Below are positions 13,047 to 27,324 of a stretch of 64,000 bases of DNA, in pieces. Position numbers and translations under genes: made by a program. The notes under the pieces are model-generated. The model was not told where the DNA came from. It searched no databases and was given only the letters and a program-made list of their open reading frames with translations. The stretch spans positions 105,069 to 169,068 of the forward strand of contig NMRB01000451.1 of the NCBI GenBank assembly GCA_002633025.1. Reading direction: 5' to 3'. Position 1 is the stretch's first letter. Each line of letters opens with the position of its first letter. This stretch comes from Notospermus geniculatus. Its lineage: Eukaryota > Nemertea > Pilidiophora > Heteronemertea > Lineidae.

Positions 13047-14028
13047 CTGCGGATATGAAAAAAACCCAGCTGCCTCTGTATTATGAAATTTTATTCGCCC
13101 CCACGTCATAAAATGTGGAAAACGGACATTCTCTTGGATAAAAAACGTTGCACTGGTACTCTCTACATATAATTTGCATTTTTCTGGGTGATCAAGAAAT
13201 GGTTCTTGTCCAGATGGAGTTATGATACCATCATTGTTTTCCCGTTATGGTGACAATCGTCTCGCATGAATACAGCTGTCTACCTTGTAATTTACCCTGT
13301 CATCTTGATAGAAGAAGAGCATTTTAGTCAAAAAGATTGCGCCAGAAAATACGACAGTGTGTGGGCAGACCCAACGCAGGCCAGGCCGTCATGACAGTTG
13401 TTGCATTGTTTGCACATTGTCCAAAAATTTCTTAGTGTAGCTTCCTGGTAATACCTCAACATCTCAAATGACTCTTTTTTGCCAAAAATTAGCCTGAACT
13501 GACAGAGTAGCTTCATTTTCCGGTGATCCTTCTGTCGATATTTCAGTGGCAGCGAAAATTCCAAGTCCGAGTCAGAAACGTGGCAGTTATAAGTACACCT
13601 ACCCAAGAGAAGACATAAGATCATCACGATCTCATTTGATAAGCAAGCACCTATGAATACTAAAAATAATCATTTTACTATGTATTGTTCTTCACTTTCA
13701 CCCATAAATAAAAGAATTTACCTGCAGGCTTGATATCAAAGTGTCAATTGGTGATTTATAAGTGTGACTTAATGTAAAGTGTATCAACCTTTTCATTTAT
13801 TGAGCAATTAAAAGTCTACTAATGCCATTTAAAGATATGTCTATCAGCTAACATTTACTCTTTCATTATTTGTATCATATTCAAAATGACTACTCAACGT
13901 TTCTTTCATTTTGGAATATTTTTTTTGGCATCCTTCCCTGTCAGTGTCAGTTGAAGATTGGAAATAACTTCTGCCAAGATCCCTACAACAGGACCTCCGG
14001 TAAGCAGTGACTACCACAATGTCCTCTT

Positions 14029-14131
14029 AGGTATCCACCACGGATTACTGACGACTACGATAAGATGAGTACATAATGCATGCATGGGGTTACTGCCGCA
14101 TGTAATCATCAGTAATCCGTGGCAGATACCT
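14029..14131. mobile_element. Small hairpin element
   Basis: The left arm begins aggtatccaccacggatta and the right arm ends taatccgtggcagatacct, pairing over about 22 bases with one mismatch. The 103-bp unit has no coding content and looks like a short MITE. Confidence 0.5.
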
Positions 14132-15887
14132 TTTATGACTTGGGACCTTGGTTGAAAGTCCCAATTAATAGATAGTGGGAAAGGTGGACTATAAGTTCTT
14201 GACACTTCCTTGGACAACAATAATAGCTCAAGGATAATGATTTGTTAACTCAATTGAAAAGCTTCTTCATCTTAAGTTCCGCTTGTTGCTTTTTGCTTTT
14301 TGTATGACAAGACAACATTTGGTCACTAACATTTACATTGGGTTTTTGTTACCTCAGGCCTTATTTTGAGAGTGTCTTTTGTGAAAAACTCATGTTGACA
14401 TAGGCCTAGTGATAAGAAAGAGGAATATCCTTTGAGTACTTTAATAGTGCCTTTACTGAAACCCATGTTTCTTGATCTTCTGTGAATTTCATGAAACAAC
14501 ACTTTCAGATTTCATTGAGATCATCAAAGGATGAGGAAAGTTGATATAAATGTTTGATGCTTCACTTCACAGGTGTAGAGACATCTCCCAAGCTGCACCA
14601 TGCAGTATAATCCATAAGGATCTAACGATCGATTGAGTCTATACCAAACGAAGTTGGACCAGTAGCTCTTCCACAAAGCAAGGTTTGCTTTGGGCTGTTG
14701 TAAGAATCCTTGTATAAAGTGTGGTCAAACATTGTTTAAGTCATCACCGTGACTCACTTTCATTGCTCGGAAACTACCTGGTGTTCCTACAGTTTCAGTT
14801 AGCTAGTTTTCCTAGAAGTTGAAGTCTTTTATAACACTTTGTAGTGATTAAGAGGCAGGTGGCATAGCTTAGAATCTTCGAAGCCCCAACTTACCTCAAG
14901 TGCTGTCACCTATTGTCCATGTGCTTCACATCACTGACGTTTTAATCACCTTTTGTGCTGGTTTATTTTTCATGCTGGTGTTGCACTCATCAAACGTGTT
15001 AAAATACCTGCAAATCAACATGTATTTATATCGAAAAATTTTCCACGGCGTGCATGACCTTTGCGGAAGGTGAATATTGGCACAGCAGTCAATGCACATC
15101 ATTTCTGAGATGCCCCCTGATATGGTAACGATAAAGTGACTATTTTGTTGTTATGTTCTGTGGAAATATCATTGACAGCAATTATTGGCCATAAACCTTT
15201 AGAATGCAGTATAGTAGCCTATACCAACAGCAGGGAAATAACGTGCTGTCAATAAATTTGACTGCGGTTATCTTGTCAGTGTTATCATTACTGAATGAGC
15301 TGTGGAGGTCAAGGGGCTTCACAGGGAGATCAAGTTGACCAAAGATTTAGGAAGGAATATGAAGAAACAGTCTAGGAAATCTTGGCAAAGGTCCTCCTCC
15401 AGTCCCAAATACAGCATTAGCGGTGACAGGCAGTGTTTCCACTGGGCCACCCTGACAGGAATATGATTTGTACATGGAACTGCGTCTTGCTGGCCATCTG
15501 ATCCACCAATGAACAATTATACTGTAATTTCGTACATTCAGGATGCTGTTTTATCAGCAGCCATGCCAAATCATTTGCAGCCATCACAAGTAATTATCCC
15601 TGTTTATAAACTAGATAATATGCAGAGTAATTAAGTATAATTTTTCACCATTTATTGTCTGTTTATCGCAAAATGTTTACTATTAATTCCTAGAGAGTCA
15701 TTGTGTTTCATCTGGAAAAAAGATCACCATCAGATATACATGTACCATGGATGTGTCATCGTGCAGATACCTCGTTAAAAAACATGATGCAAAAATATCA
15801 CGAATATGTGTATTAATGCCAATGTGGCAAAGTTAAAAGAGGCAGAGTTAAAAAATGATGCCATATGTAATGTCAACTACTGTGCAT

Positions 15888-15931
15888 NNNNNNNNNNNNN
15901 NNNNNNNNNNNNNNNNNNNNNNNNNNNNNNN
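15888..15931. other. 44-base assembly gap
   Basis: The run of n is flanked by related sequence on both sides (aatgccaatgtggcaaagtt before, aatgctgatgtggcgaagtt after). The gap may hide further copies of a short tandem repeat. Confidence 0.95.
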
Positions 15932-17886
15932 AATGCTGATGTGGCGAAGTTAAATGTTAGAAGAAGGGCACCAAGTTGAAAAACGATGCCACCGAATGTA
16001 AACTACCGGTACAATCCATACTACAATGGCAGTAGATGTTCAGACAAACCTCCGATTCTGAAGTGGTGCCAGATATTTCTCGTATGAAATCAATAATTCT
16101 ATGAAATCTACCCTCTCCAAAATATCATTGACACAGTTTTATGAATAAATACTGGAACAGTTGTTGTTGATCACTAAAAATAAGAATCTTTGATTTATCT
16201 TTAGAGATTCTTTGATTGGTATGAAGTGTTGTGAAATATTAAATGTTTAATGTGACATTGATCCTGATATCTGTTTGGTTCTCGACAGTTTTGGCCTCTT
16301 TCAGTAAACAAACATAGATGAATCTGGTTTGAAGCTGATTTTCTGTGCTGGTTTTTGGGATTAGGTCATGTTTTTTTCGATGCACAAACTTGCACCAATT
16401 TCTTTCATCAACCACCATGTACCGTCTCAAATCTCTCATGATGGGTAGAATGAATTGCTCAGAGCATGGTGGATGGTCTGCTCCCATCTGCATGGAATAC
16501 TGCCATTTATTTGTCCAGCTATGAATTAATGAGTTTACCAATGTGTCAGAATTTAAAATGAAACAGCCGGGATATGACTGCGGTCAAATTTACAGTATTG
16601 TTTGCAACTTCCGAATGAGGTAGCAAATAAGATATCGAACATCGGCATCCGCCCGAGCAGCGAAAGAGCCTCGAGTGATCGGGAAATGTGTTTGCTTAGC
16701 TTTTAGTGTTTGCTGTAACTGGAACTTAAAATGGTCACCCCTCGGGTCAGAACATGGATGATTTGACCCAGGTGACCCTTGATAGTACTCACTGACAGTA
16801 TGACCCTTGACTCGTAATTTCAGATATGACAAGCTACTTGGTGGAATTGAAAGTGAATCGTCCTAATTATGAGCACTTACAGTTCATGACAGTGCAATCA
16901 TGATAATCAATTTGAGTGTCTTTTTATCTCACGTTGGTCAATAGTGATGATGAGTCATTTTGATGCATGATCTCTGACATGTATTTACCTCTTGAACTCT
17001 TTGTTTTCAATTTCCACAATGGCAAGTAACTTTCAGTCGCATTTCATGCAGACTTGTTGGAAATAGCTAAATTGTGCTCTGAGAGTCATCATTGTTGCCA
17101 ACTTAAAAGCGTGTGACGGTGGGATTGAATATGGTCAAACTCTTAATCTTATTCTTTCATATATAAAAAGGACTTTTTGTTTACAACTTGTCATACTTGC
17201 CCTTTTTATACCCCCTTATCGAGCTGTCATGTACCTTAGGTATGACTGTAAACATTCTTACCTATTTTTGGTAAGCTGACGCGAAAAGGTGTATGAAATA
17301 CAATTGTCAGTCAACATTCCGTGTCAATTTCAGACAGGAAAAAATAAACTAGTATGTATCTATTGCTTTCCCAACGTTTGGCAATGAGTTACAGCATAAG
17401 CTTTCGGAAGCGCAGTGTTTTACATGTGCACGTAAGCATGTAAAAATCATAGCCTATGGAACAAAAGCCAATACAATACGGTGAGAGCTTGGTCTTAAAT
17501 ATCAAGATGGCGATGATTGTCGGAACAGGTGGCGCTTGTATACCCTTAGAGCAAGTTAGCAATAGTAGTATTTCTTTACAGATTCTCAAATATATCCACA
17601 CTTTCATTGAACGGGATCAACATCAAATGAAAGTATCAAATTCATGTAGTAAGCTTTTTTGAGGTATCGCATGCAAACATTGCCCTCTGGCATGTCTGGA
17701 GAGTTTGTATTCAGTCGAAGCCTAGCATCACAGCTGTGGTTTTCTTCTTTCATTCTTATTAGATTTCAGATAATGGATTGTTGTACCTTGAAATGAAGAT
17801 CATAATATGACCTGTGTTGGGCCTTTGCATTTTTAACCCCTTGTTCACGTGGTACTAATAACTGTATCCCCTTTCTATCATTCCAG

Positions 17887-17946
17887 CTTGTAGAAAAGCT
17901 TATACCAAAAGTTCTCATCTGAAGGCACATCAACGAATACACACAG
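17887..17946 (+). CDS. klf5: KLF5-like factor, zinc finger 1 exon
   Basis: This 60-base exon runs from CTTGTAGAAAAG to ATACACACAG and is bounded by tcattccag and gtaggg. It enters and leaves in phase 1, so the split codon G+CT completes CDFPAC and yields a C-x4-C-x12-H-x3-H finger. The KSSHLKAH recognition helix is the canonical KLF finger 1. The exon ends at the HTG linker. Its short size and boundaries inside the finger region fit KLF gene structure. Confidence 0.93.
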
Positions 17947-18904
17947 GTAGGGCACTCATATGTTGTTAAAAAAAGCACATTACTTTGTCCAAATACTATG
18001 GCAACTAGGGTTTTGTTTGCTGCATTTTTGACTGAATTTGAAAAGGTCTGTCAAGGTGATTTCATTCTATTGTTGCCAGAAGTTGATGACGCTGATTTGA
18101 CATAGATTGTCATCATCATCATTTGATACTGTCTGTATTCACCCTTGGGGCATTCTAGTGTGTCATCCTCTATCACTATCAGTCATTGCTGCCAATACAA
18201 TAATTTACACTTAAACCCTTTGTAAAGAGTCACACAGCATGAAATGTCACTAAGAAAGTGCTAATGACAGTACATCAACAAGCATTGTCACCTTCTTGTG
18301 TATTGCTGGTGTACAGCCGACATGGATCATATCGTCTTAAAACTTGCCAACAATTGGATGTATCCTGCCTTGACTGGCTGAGGTCGCCATCCAAGTGAAT
18401 AAAAATCACAGTGAAAGAGAACTCTTAACTTTGTTATTGTTGCTGAAACCCTGAGGTGGTCATCTCGTGCTATTGTACCAAACTGAACAAAGGTATCAAG
18501 AATTGACATAATTAGCAAGAAAAGAGACTTAACGGTTCCGTGGTCTTCAACATCATTCAGAAACCCTGAGGCTTTCAGAGGGAAAAAATGTGAATTCTCA
18601 GTGTTGAATAGCTGTTTCAAATTTGATATGTTCATCATGTTGATGTGCTAAGTGAACTGGTATGAAGTGGTGGTCATAGCATCAGCTGCATGTTTAAGTA
18701 TGACAGTATGTGACGTTGAGTGGCCAACCTGAACTTCATTCAGCACACTTTCGATACCGGTATATATTTATATGATTCTATTCTATTCCGATCTCAATGG
18801 GATGCTTCATCGTTTGAATAATGGGGATGCCATCATTTGTGACCCAGATCTTGTTGGCCACACACTGGACACTTGGCCATGACTTGTCAACCACATCATA
18901 CTGT

Positions 18905-19115
18905 TCAATCCAATTGCATATTTTGCTTTGCTGTGTTTGAAAATGAATCTAAATCGTCAGTGGNATTAAATGGCAAATAACGTTAGCCTCACTTTCGACG
19001 TCATATTTTAGACTGAGTTGTTCATCAGCGCCACGTCATGGATTAGTTCCTCCGGTTCCTCATTGCATATTTTGCTTTGCTGTGTTTGAAAATGAATCTA
19101 AATCGTCAATGGTGT
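18905..19115 (+). repeat. Short duplication around single n at 18964
   Basis: A block starting cattttgctttgctgtgtt or close to it and ending aatctaaatcgtca occurs before the n (18917-18963) and again at about 19061-19111. It is probably an assembly join of alleles. Confidence 0.6.
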
Positions 19116-19489
19116 TCAATATAGAAATGTACCTGGCAACATATGTTTGAAGTGTCCTTGATGTTGCTTTCCTAAAACAGCTAGAAATCTATGGGGCTTA
19201 GGATGACAAATGTGGATCAACTTCAGGACTACTGTATACTGTAAACCTGGAAAATTTCATGAACAACAGTCTTTTTTATGGTTATCAAGAGTGAGACATA
19301 TGTTTTGCAGCTTCACGTGATAGTTTTTTCACACAAATTGAAACTAAAAACTACTATGGGCAACTCAGCGATAGAAAACTACGGGCAGTGGGCAGTCGTT
19401 TTGTGTTGTTGATCTTAATGAAAGCCATAAGGAATACCAACATTTAGTACTTGCCCATTAAGACCCAACGAGCATCAGGAAACCCTCTG

Positions 19490-19684
19490 GAGCTGTTCAT
19501 TTTCGTCACTTGTGGAATCTGAGCTGTGATCCTTGGGAAAACGGAAAAAGCTATGCACTTGCAAATTGCAGGGATTATTTGTTGTGCAGTACAGAATAAT
19601 CGCTGCAATTTGCAGCTTTATAGCTTTCTCCATTTTCTCAAGGATCACAACTCAGATTCCTCAATTGACGAAAATGAACAGCCC
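19490..19684. mobile_element. Foldback element near KLF last exon
   Basis: Imperfect inverted arms: gagctgttcattttcgtca at the left pairs with tgacgaaaatgaacagccc at the right, and inner segments (gatccttgggaaaa with ttttctcaaggatc; caaattgcaggg with ctgcaatttgcag) also pair. About 195 bp folds on itself. It ends 110 bases before the zinc finger 2/3 exon. Confidence 0.6.
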
Positions 19685-19777
19685 CTTTCTGATGTATCCA
19701 AAACATCAGACACTGTACGCCCTTGGCTCAACTCAAGATCAATGACGACCACTTTCCAAATCATCCTAACTTTTTAA

Positions 19778-19981
<204 letters not shown>

Positions 19982-22900
19982 AGATGTCGTCGACTGTGAT
20001 ACGCAGATTTCTTTATCTTCAGTCGGAGCTATGAGCTCAGTGCATTTACCAGTGTACTTCAGTGTACATGATGCTGCAAGGCTTATGCTCTTCCGAGCTA
20101 ACTTTCTGCCGTGACCTTAGTAAGGAATATCTCCTGTAGATGGCGCCGAGGGAAGACAATCATCTTGGAAGAACGAAGAGATGGAAGAAAAGAATGGAAG
20201 GTTGGAATTTTTGGACTACTGTAGAGGTCTGCTACGCTGTCTCTCTGAAAGCAATTAACTGCTCCGCATTTGAAGTACTTGTAATTGTTTTGATTTTTGG
20301 TGGAACTCCCATCAGAGACTGGAGAAAGGGTAAGATACTTGACTGATTTGAAAGAAGCTTACGACTTCCAGAAGGTAAATTCTTAGACTTGTCATGTAAA
20401 TATAATCAACTCATGTCACAAATCATCTTGATTTTTACAACCATTGATACCAACTCTCATTCAGCACCACACTCTCCTTTACCTTGATCTTTCGACCTTG
20501 ACTTAGCTTGATGTTTGACCTTGACCTTTCCTTCATTGAATGAGATGGCAAGTGGTGATAACTCTTCAGTTGTGTTCTGCTGGGAGGAGGGAAACCCACT
20601 GATGATAATGAGTATGCAGCAAAAGTGAAATTGCTTGGACCATGCATAGGCCTACGTACAGCAATAAACAGCATCCCTTGGGTTGTAAAAGGGACGATGG
20701 TTAAGTGGAGTCAGGAATGGGACGAGGGGGGGGGGGCAAACTGATTCATCTGGCTAGTGCTTTCAAAAACTTCCACAAAGACTCGGAATGGCAGCATGTA
20801 CAATATTGTTGCTTGTCAGTCCCTCAACTTGTAGCATGGCAATTTGCCAATGTATACTTTTCCCTGGAAATGACAATTTGATGAATTTCTGTACATCCCA
20901 AATCATCATTATCCATATCTTAATTTTGTCATCCAGTAGGCACTTTTAGGACAGATAATGTTCAGTAATTTTGGGCTAATTAATGTTATGGTTGCTAATG
21001 AATTTGTTGGTTACTCGGCTACCATCCCTAGAAAATGTTCTGTCTACCGTTTATGGCAATTATTATGGTGATTAACAGTTATTTAACATGTTTTTTAGAT
21101 GACTTAACTACAACTTAATTTGTAGAATATGGCTTTATCAGGTGCATCTAATTCCATATTTAAGTATGGTTATGTGTAATTGCTGGCAAACTGCTGTTGG
21201 TTTTGGTTCATCGTGAAAGCAGTTTGGTTGCAGGGGTCACTTTGATGATGAGCCAGAGACAAGTGCGTTGTTTGACATAAACCATCTAATTGGACAGAAT
21301 CGGAATAGAAGGCTGATGCCTCATGATCATAGCATGACATGATGCTTCGGTTCCACAAATCCTCAAACGTTTCACAAGATATGATGTTATAATATGTTGC
21401 TAATAATGTGCTTTGAGATTTCTGAATAGTTACATTCCAATTGTACTGTTCCATGCTGTGCTACCTTGACAAGACCAGTCATTTGTCCTCTTTAGCATGT
21501 TTAGGTGGCGAAATATTATGTCATACTTTACGGTACCTTCAGAGCTGGTGAGGCAAAGTGCTCTTATTGATGTCTCAAGCTGATACATCATGGAGGTTGA
21601 ACCCAAAATTATGAAGTACAATTCTCAAACCTTGTTTGCCATCTCATTTGACAATCATGTCGATCAACGCTACTGGTCTGTTTAAGTATGAAACTGACAG
21701 TATTTCTTGGGCATTGTCGGTGAAAAGATCAAACTCTGACTCCTATCTTACTTGGGATTTGTAGTTCATATCTCCTGTGTTACTTATGTAAAAATTGTTT
21801 CAGATTGTATGACATTCAACGTGGCCCTAATGGAGCATTTTTGGACAAAAGTCGTTGGTTGTTGTCTTGTATTGTGATTTGGGAAGATTCTCCTGTCACT
21901 CTACCTCGTATTGGCACTTTGTCACGTGTTACAGTTTCTTGTGTATACCCTGTGACATTACGCCATTGTTCAAGGTCGATTTGACCTTGAAGTTTCGACC
22001 TTGAAGTGTCTGTGTTATTTTGTACCGTTTATATTTTTGTCTTGTGCTCGTTGAATTCATTGAATTGTGCTGTTAGAGATGGTAGGTGCTCTTGTTCGTG
22101 ATGGTTGGAGAACTGGACTTCGTTTGTTGGATTTTTGTGTAAGTTGATTGACAAAGCGTAATGAAATGCCATGGTGTCAAATTCCACCGCAGTAATGTTA
22201 ATCATTTGTGGGTTGATGACGTAAAATTTGAGTCTCTCCTGTCGATTTTTGTATAAATTTGTTCTGACAATGCATTATGTTTCAATTCCTGCATCCATGA
22301 ATTGCCCAAGTTTGTCTTGAAGTTGTAGTGCCTACTTTGAGATTTCTGCTCCCCTGACGCTCACGAAGTTCAGGTGTTGCTGATAATCTTTATTCACTCA
22401 TGAATGCTCTTGAATTTCAGCAGCCGATCTTGCATTGAATATCTTCGATACTGAGGCACTTTCTCGTATGTGTTCATTGGATGCTGGTTTCGAAATATAA
22501 TGTTGATCTTTCCACCTTCACCTTTTTGTGTGTCGTGATATGTAAACCTGCACATTAATATTACCTGAACAGAAGTTCCAAAAACCTGGAAATACATGTA
22601 TTTTGGTCCAATCTTATAAATATAAGATAAGTTACTTTTTTGGTCAAATATTTCTACCTGAATTCTTACTAAACTCATCTCTGATGGATTTGAAAACTGT
22701 CAACCAGTCACACTTTCAACAACAATGAATTTCCAGGTTTTAAAGAACGAAAGGTATTACGATTGTTTGTTATCAGCCATTTTTGACGTAATGCTCACCG
22801 ACGATGTTAACCGAAGATGAATCCAAGTCCGTGTAGTTTGGTTCAGCCTAACTTGCCTGTAGTTGTTCATATGTTGGATACAGTTGATTATCATTCAAGA

Positions 22901-25900
22901 AGTTTGGGTGAATTGAATTATGTACTTGTGAGGATCCTGATCAAAATAAGACTTTGGTTGATTTTTTCTCTCACATTTTTGTCCTGATTTTTTTTTCTTG
23001 TGATGTTCCAGTTTGACATTATATGGATAATAACTGAAGGAAACTGAGGTGATTTTAGGAAAGTGAAAATTTTTTCATTGCAATCTGTGTGAACCTGAAG
23101 GAGGTTTTGGGCGATATCAAAATTGAGACCTTTTTGTTCGTGGTGTTGAAATGTGTGTTACATAATTATAGTATTAGAGTCATAATATATAATGCATTGT
23201 TTATATTAGATTCAGCCAGTCAGCCATCACAGGGAAGTGACTCGATCTCACTGTTCCAGAACTAGCATGAAAGACGGATGGTATTGTTATAGTTTTTTGG
23301 CCTGACACTGGCCAGAAGGGGGTTAAGCATTGTACAAAACGTGTTCTTATTTCTGTGACTTTGTACATGATGACGTGATTGTGAGCTGTATTCACGTGTT
23401 ATTGGGAAATTCAAAACTCTCTCGGTTGTTTGTACAATTTGTGTATATTGCATTGAGTGTTAAGTTATGTGCCTGTATACGGCGGAATTTTGTAGTTGTA
23501 GACCATTATATCGTCGCATTGTCAAATCATATGTATGAATGGATAATATCATAGCATAGCAATCTTTGTAGTCTGCTTTTCAGTTCTTCACAGACAAGCC
23601 ACTCATATACTGATTGTACAAATTTTAATGGACTAGTGACTTGAAGTGTTGTGCTTGTAGAATTTCAGACAACAATATTGGCAAATAGACATAAAGACTA
23701 TGTTTATTTTATGTTATGATTCTCGGAATGGATCGGTGTGAGAAAAAAATCGCGTTAGCCTGTGCTGAGCAGGCCTTGTGTCGTATTTGAAAATAATACC
23801 TTGAAATTTCTGATTATTTTTCATCCTTGAGTCCAGGATCATCACCACTGCATACTGTACCAGAGAATGCAGTTTCCCTGATATCATTGGGCAAAATCAA
23901 TTTGTTTTAATTGGAAAGCTGTTAATGTGCTCAGGCAAACAATAATGACCAGGTGAAAAGAAGAGAACTTGGTTCAGCTGTATCTGTCAGCTCAGTTCAA
24001 GTCGAAATGTTTTTAGCTGTCGTAATGCTGTGAATGGTTTGTACTGATGATCAATCTCTTGTGTGCCTGAAAGTCAGGAGAGGACCGACGCTGAAGCTGT
24101 TTTGAATTCCGACGGCTAGATCCAGGGTCATAGGCTGGGTTGGTGGGTTCAAAAGAACCTCTGCTGGGTAAATTCTTTGAAATTTACCATGAAAAGTCCA
24201 CCCTCCCGTAAAAAAGTCTTTTAAAATGACCATTAATTTTAACAACGAATTCGAAAACGATCCCCCCCCCACTATGCCCCATGTTTATCTTTCACCAATA
24301 CTATACCTGACTAAATTCTCAACACATGTGCATCGTTGGTTCATACAGCACCAGTCGTGACGTCAATATAATGACGTTACAATTGGCAACAGGCTGGGAA
24401 TTTGTTATTATAGTCGACACAGATGGAGTCATGCATAATTGGACCTCTCTAAATGGACCCCTCTCTCAGAAGGCCACCTTTTCATTCAGGACATTGCTAA
24501 AGTTTGGCCATTCATTTGTAACGATCAGGACACCTTTCTATTCAGGCAAAAAACTCTTTTTCGATCCAACGGTGTTGATTTCAAGTGTCACTGTATGTAC
24601 ATGCGTAGAGTGTACATTCATCTGTAGTTATTGGAGATCAAACTGATTATAGATGTATGTACAACAGATGCACTGTATGGTGTGCGCTATAACTCGAGTC
24701 TCGTTAAAGCGGCCTATAGTTATCTAACCTTGAACTGCTTACTGACTGTAGATTTCCTGAACATAGCCAATGCTTCCTTTACACAAGGTTAGAGACTACA
24801 GTCCCCTGTGAAGAGCAGTTGACTCGGTCCAAGATGATAACCTTCGCCATGGTTTTTGATCGCACTGAAAAAGTTTTACGGTCATCTGGCTCTGTCCTGC
24901 TTTCTGGTTTACCATAACAATTACTGGTATGTCAAGTCCACTATGGTAAATTGTAAGTTATTTGGCCATATGGTAGAATTGTTATTGACCATTCTTGTAG
25001 GTGTATATTACATGTATTCATCTGACGCTGAAAATGTGTACAACATGACTGATGTACTCATGTAAATACTGTGAGTTTCATAGTCACATATTGAAGTGAC
25101 AAATGGTGAAAGATCTTGTGATCTTAACCTTGAGAAAGGTCAAGGGTCATGGGTCAGGATTGACCTGCAAACGACCTTGACAACACTGCAATAGAAAAGA
25201 AGCTAGTCATAAGTCTTGTTAGTCATCTACTGTGTGTTGCATTCCAAAGACATTCTAATCGGTTTTTATGCTACAGGGTGAATCACAATAAATCCAATGA
25301 AGGAGTTAGCCTGTGACAAGAAATAAGTGCAATGGGTTTTGTAAATAGCACACCTGCACTCAATTGTGAATATGTAAACCCCAATGTAAGTGTAGATGGC
25401 GACTTGTGTTTATTTTGATGCACCCAGTAGAATGATTTAACACATTGGGTTCACCTTGCACTGAACATTTTCACCAGTACATATAAGACAACTGTGAACT
25501 TGGCAATGTACTGGTGTCTTGGTCAATTTGGGGTGAAGCAGAGATGGAAATGATATACTGCGACTACTATTGTGTACTCGACTGAGCAATACTAACTTGA
25601 TGCATCTGAATGAACATTCCAAATTCCCAAATCTAATTTCAAGCAATCTTATTGGTGCTTTATAAGTGTCATATAGAGTTACCCCAAAGTGCAAGACATT
25701 TGAGCGACCTACGATCATGAGTTCACCATAAACATACTGGCATTACGCTCCAATTTTCTTCACTCAAATCAAGTTATGAGAAAAGTTCATCTATTTCCAC
25801 CCTAAGTGACAGAGAAACCTTCATCTGGTGTGTGCTGTCGAGTACATGAAGTTTCAGACAGGGAACTTTTATGCTTAGCACAAAATCTTGGCTTGACTTT

Positions 25901-27320
25901 TTCGCCTTTTCAACTTACAGATGAGTGAAAAAAGAAGTGAAAATTCTAAAGTCAGATACATTGCTTTTTTCTAACACTTGTTTAGAGCAGCTTATGAATC
26001 TCCCATAATTTCTCAAGTCGTTTAGTATTGTGTCACATGTGACACAAATTGTGTCACACATTTCCGAAACCGCACATCACGCTTCAATTGTTACTAATAA
26101 TAGCTGATGTCAGTGATCTCAACATCTCAGTGTATATACCCATTATTATAATCATATTCTAGACAAGTTCACGAAAGATAAGGTGTATGTAAAACTCATG
26201 AAATTTCAAAATTGAATTTGAGTCGGTCATTTTTCTACGTGAAACCTGTTTCAAAGGAGACGAATAGATTTTGCAAGTTTTTTACCTTTTGAAATTCTGT
26301 TTATTTAAAGTTATTTAAATACGATAAAAATCGATAAGTAAACTTTGAACTAATAAGTGCTTTTGGAATTAAAAAGAAGATGTAATATTATTCTAATTAG
26401 ACAGACTTTGCCTTGTTCCTGCTCTGTGGATTTTGTAATTAACTCGTGGTAAATATCAATTTGTATAAAATGTGTAAAAATGGTTTAATTTCAATTTTAT
26501 CAGCAATCTGGCTTTATTGATCATTGTGTTGCAATAATTTCTTTACTTGTTTTTGCTCCGTACAGTGAACTTTGATAAGTGGAATCACTTTCCACAAAGG
26601 TCTGAACTGCTCTTTGCCTATTTTAGGCAATAATTCAAAGTTTTGTATTCACTTTTCAACTTGATAAAAATTGTCATATCTAATATATTCATATCTTTCA
26701 ATGTTGTCTTTGCAGGTTTTAGATTATGATTATATGACTCGACTAATTTTAGTGAAATTTAAATAGAAGAGAATTTTATAGCCAACTTTGGAAGACAACA
26801 ATTTGAATGATGAATAATAATACTATGAGATGCTTCAAATTAAAAATTTCAAAGTGACTTTACCTTCTCCAAAATGGAATAAGTGTTGTGAACAGTTTTA
26901 GTGGCTTTAAGTGTTAGTGTATAAAGCTAGACGCTGTCATGAGTAGTGTGTGTGTCTCACTCTAACTTGACTTGGATGTCCTATGTATGTACCATAATCT
27001 TTGCGTAAGAGTATAGAGGATGTATGCCAAGTTAGGGTGAAACAAGACAGGTATCTGAATGTAGATTGATGTTAGGAAGACCAGTGGATACTTTAGTCAT
27101 TCTTGACATGATTCGTAATTGTTTTTTTCGACAGCAGATTGGCTGGTACTGGACTGGACTGAATATGTCATGTCTCATTGCAAACATCATAGGGTATCAT
27201 GCATCGGGTAACCTTTCCTATTAAAGAAACTACTAAGTATATCACATCATCGAGTAAGGAAGAGCAAATATTATCCCTGGGAACCGAAAGTAGATGAATG
27301 AAAATTTTGATTTGACAAAA
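19982..27320 (+). other. KLF downstream region, probable 3' UTR then intergenic
   Basis: No gene is recognised. The DNA is AT-rich, with aataaa words at several places (for example near 20661), so the 3' end of the KLF transcript cannot be fixed from sequence. Clusters of gaccttga / aaggtca half-sites occur near 20490-20530, 21970-22005 and 25130-25190. The stretch 24430-24720 has gaacctctct-like words reminiscent of an old Tc1/pogo-type element, too degraded to call. Confidence 0.5.
20494..20526 (-). promoter_or_regulatory. Nuclear-receptor half-site cluster
   Basis: The words gaccttgac (20494-20502) and tgaccttgacc (20516-20526) are reverse complements of TCAAGGTCA-type sites, used by ERR/SF1-class and related nuclear receptors. 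They lie about 0.5 kb after the KLF stop. Whether they are bound is unknown; such words also occur in dispersed repeats. Confidence 0.25.
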
Positions 27321-27324
27321 AATA

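Larger units (their letters stand above)
1513..17886 (+). other. 16.4 kb KLF intron
   Basis: This intron runs from gtgagt after the large exon to tcattccag before zinc finger 1. It has no plus-strand coding segment that I can recognise. It holds MITEs at 2111, 2496, 2875, 7126 and 14029, a local duplication at 2870-4050, an agctcacc-type repeat at 6431, a SINE-like element near 10650, two minus-strand exon-like blocks near 12725-13046 and a 44-base gap at 15888. The rest is AT-rich DNA in which I see nothing specific. Confidence 0.8.

Noticed and set aside
19526-19777. 83-codon frame just before the last KLF exon
   Set aside because: It lies mostly in the 19490-19684 foldback and has a stop before the acceptor at 19794.
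24430-24720. Words like ttggacctctctaaatggac suggesting a Tc1/pogo-type transposon end
   Set aside because: Too degraded; no inverted partner or transposase remnant could be located.
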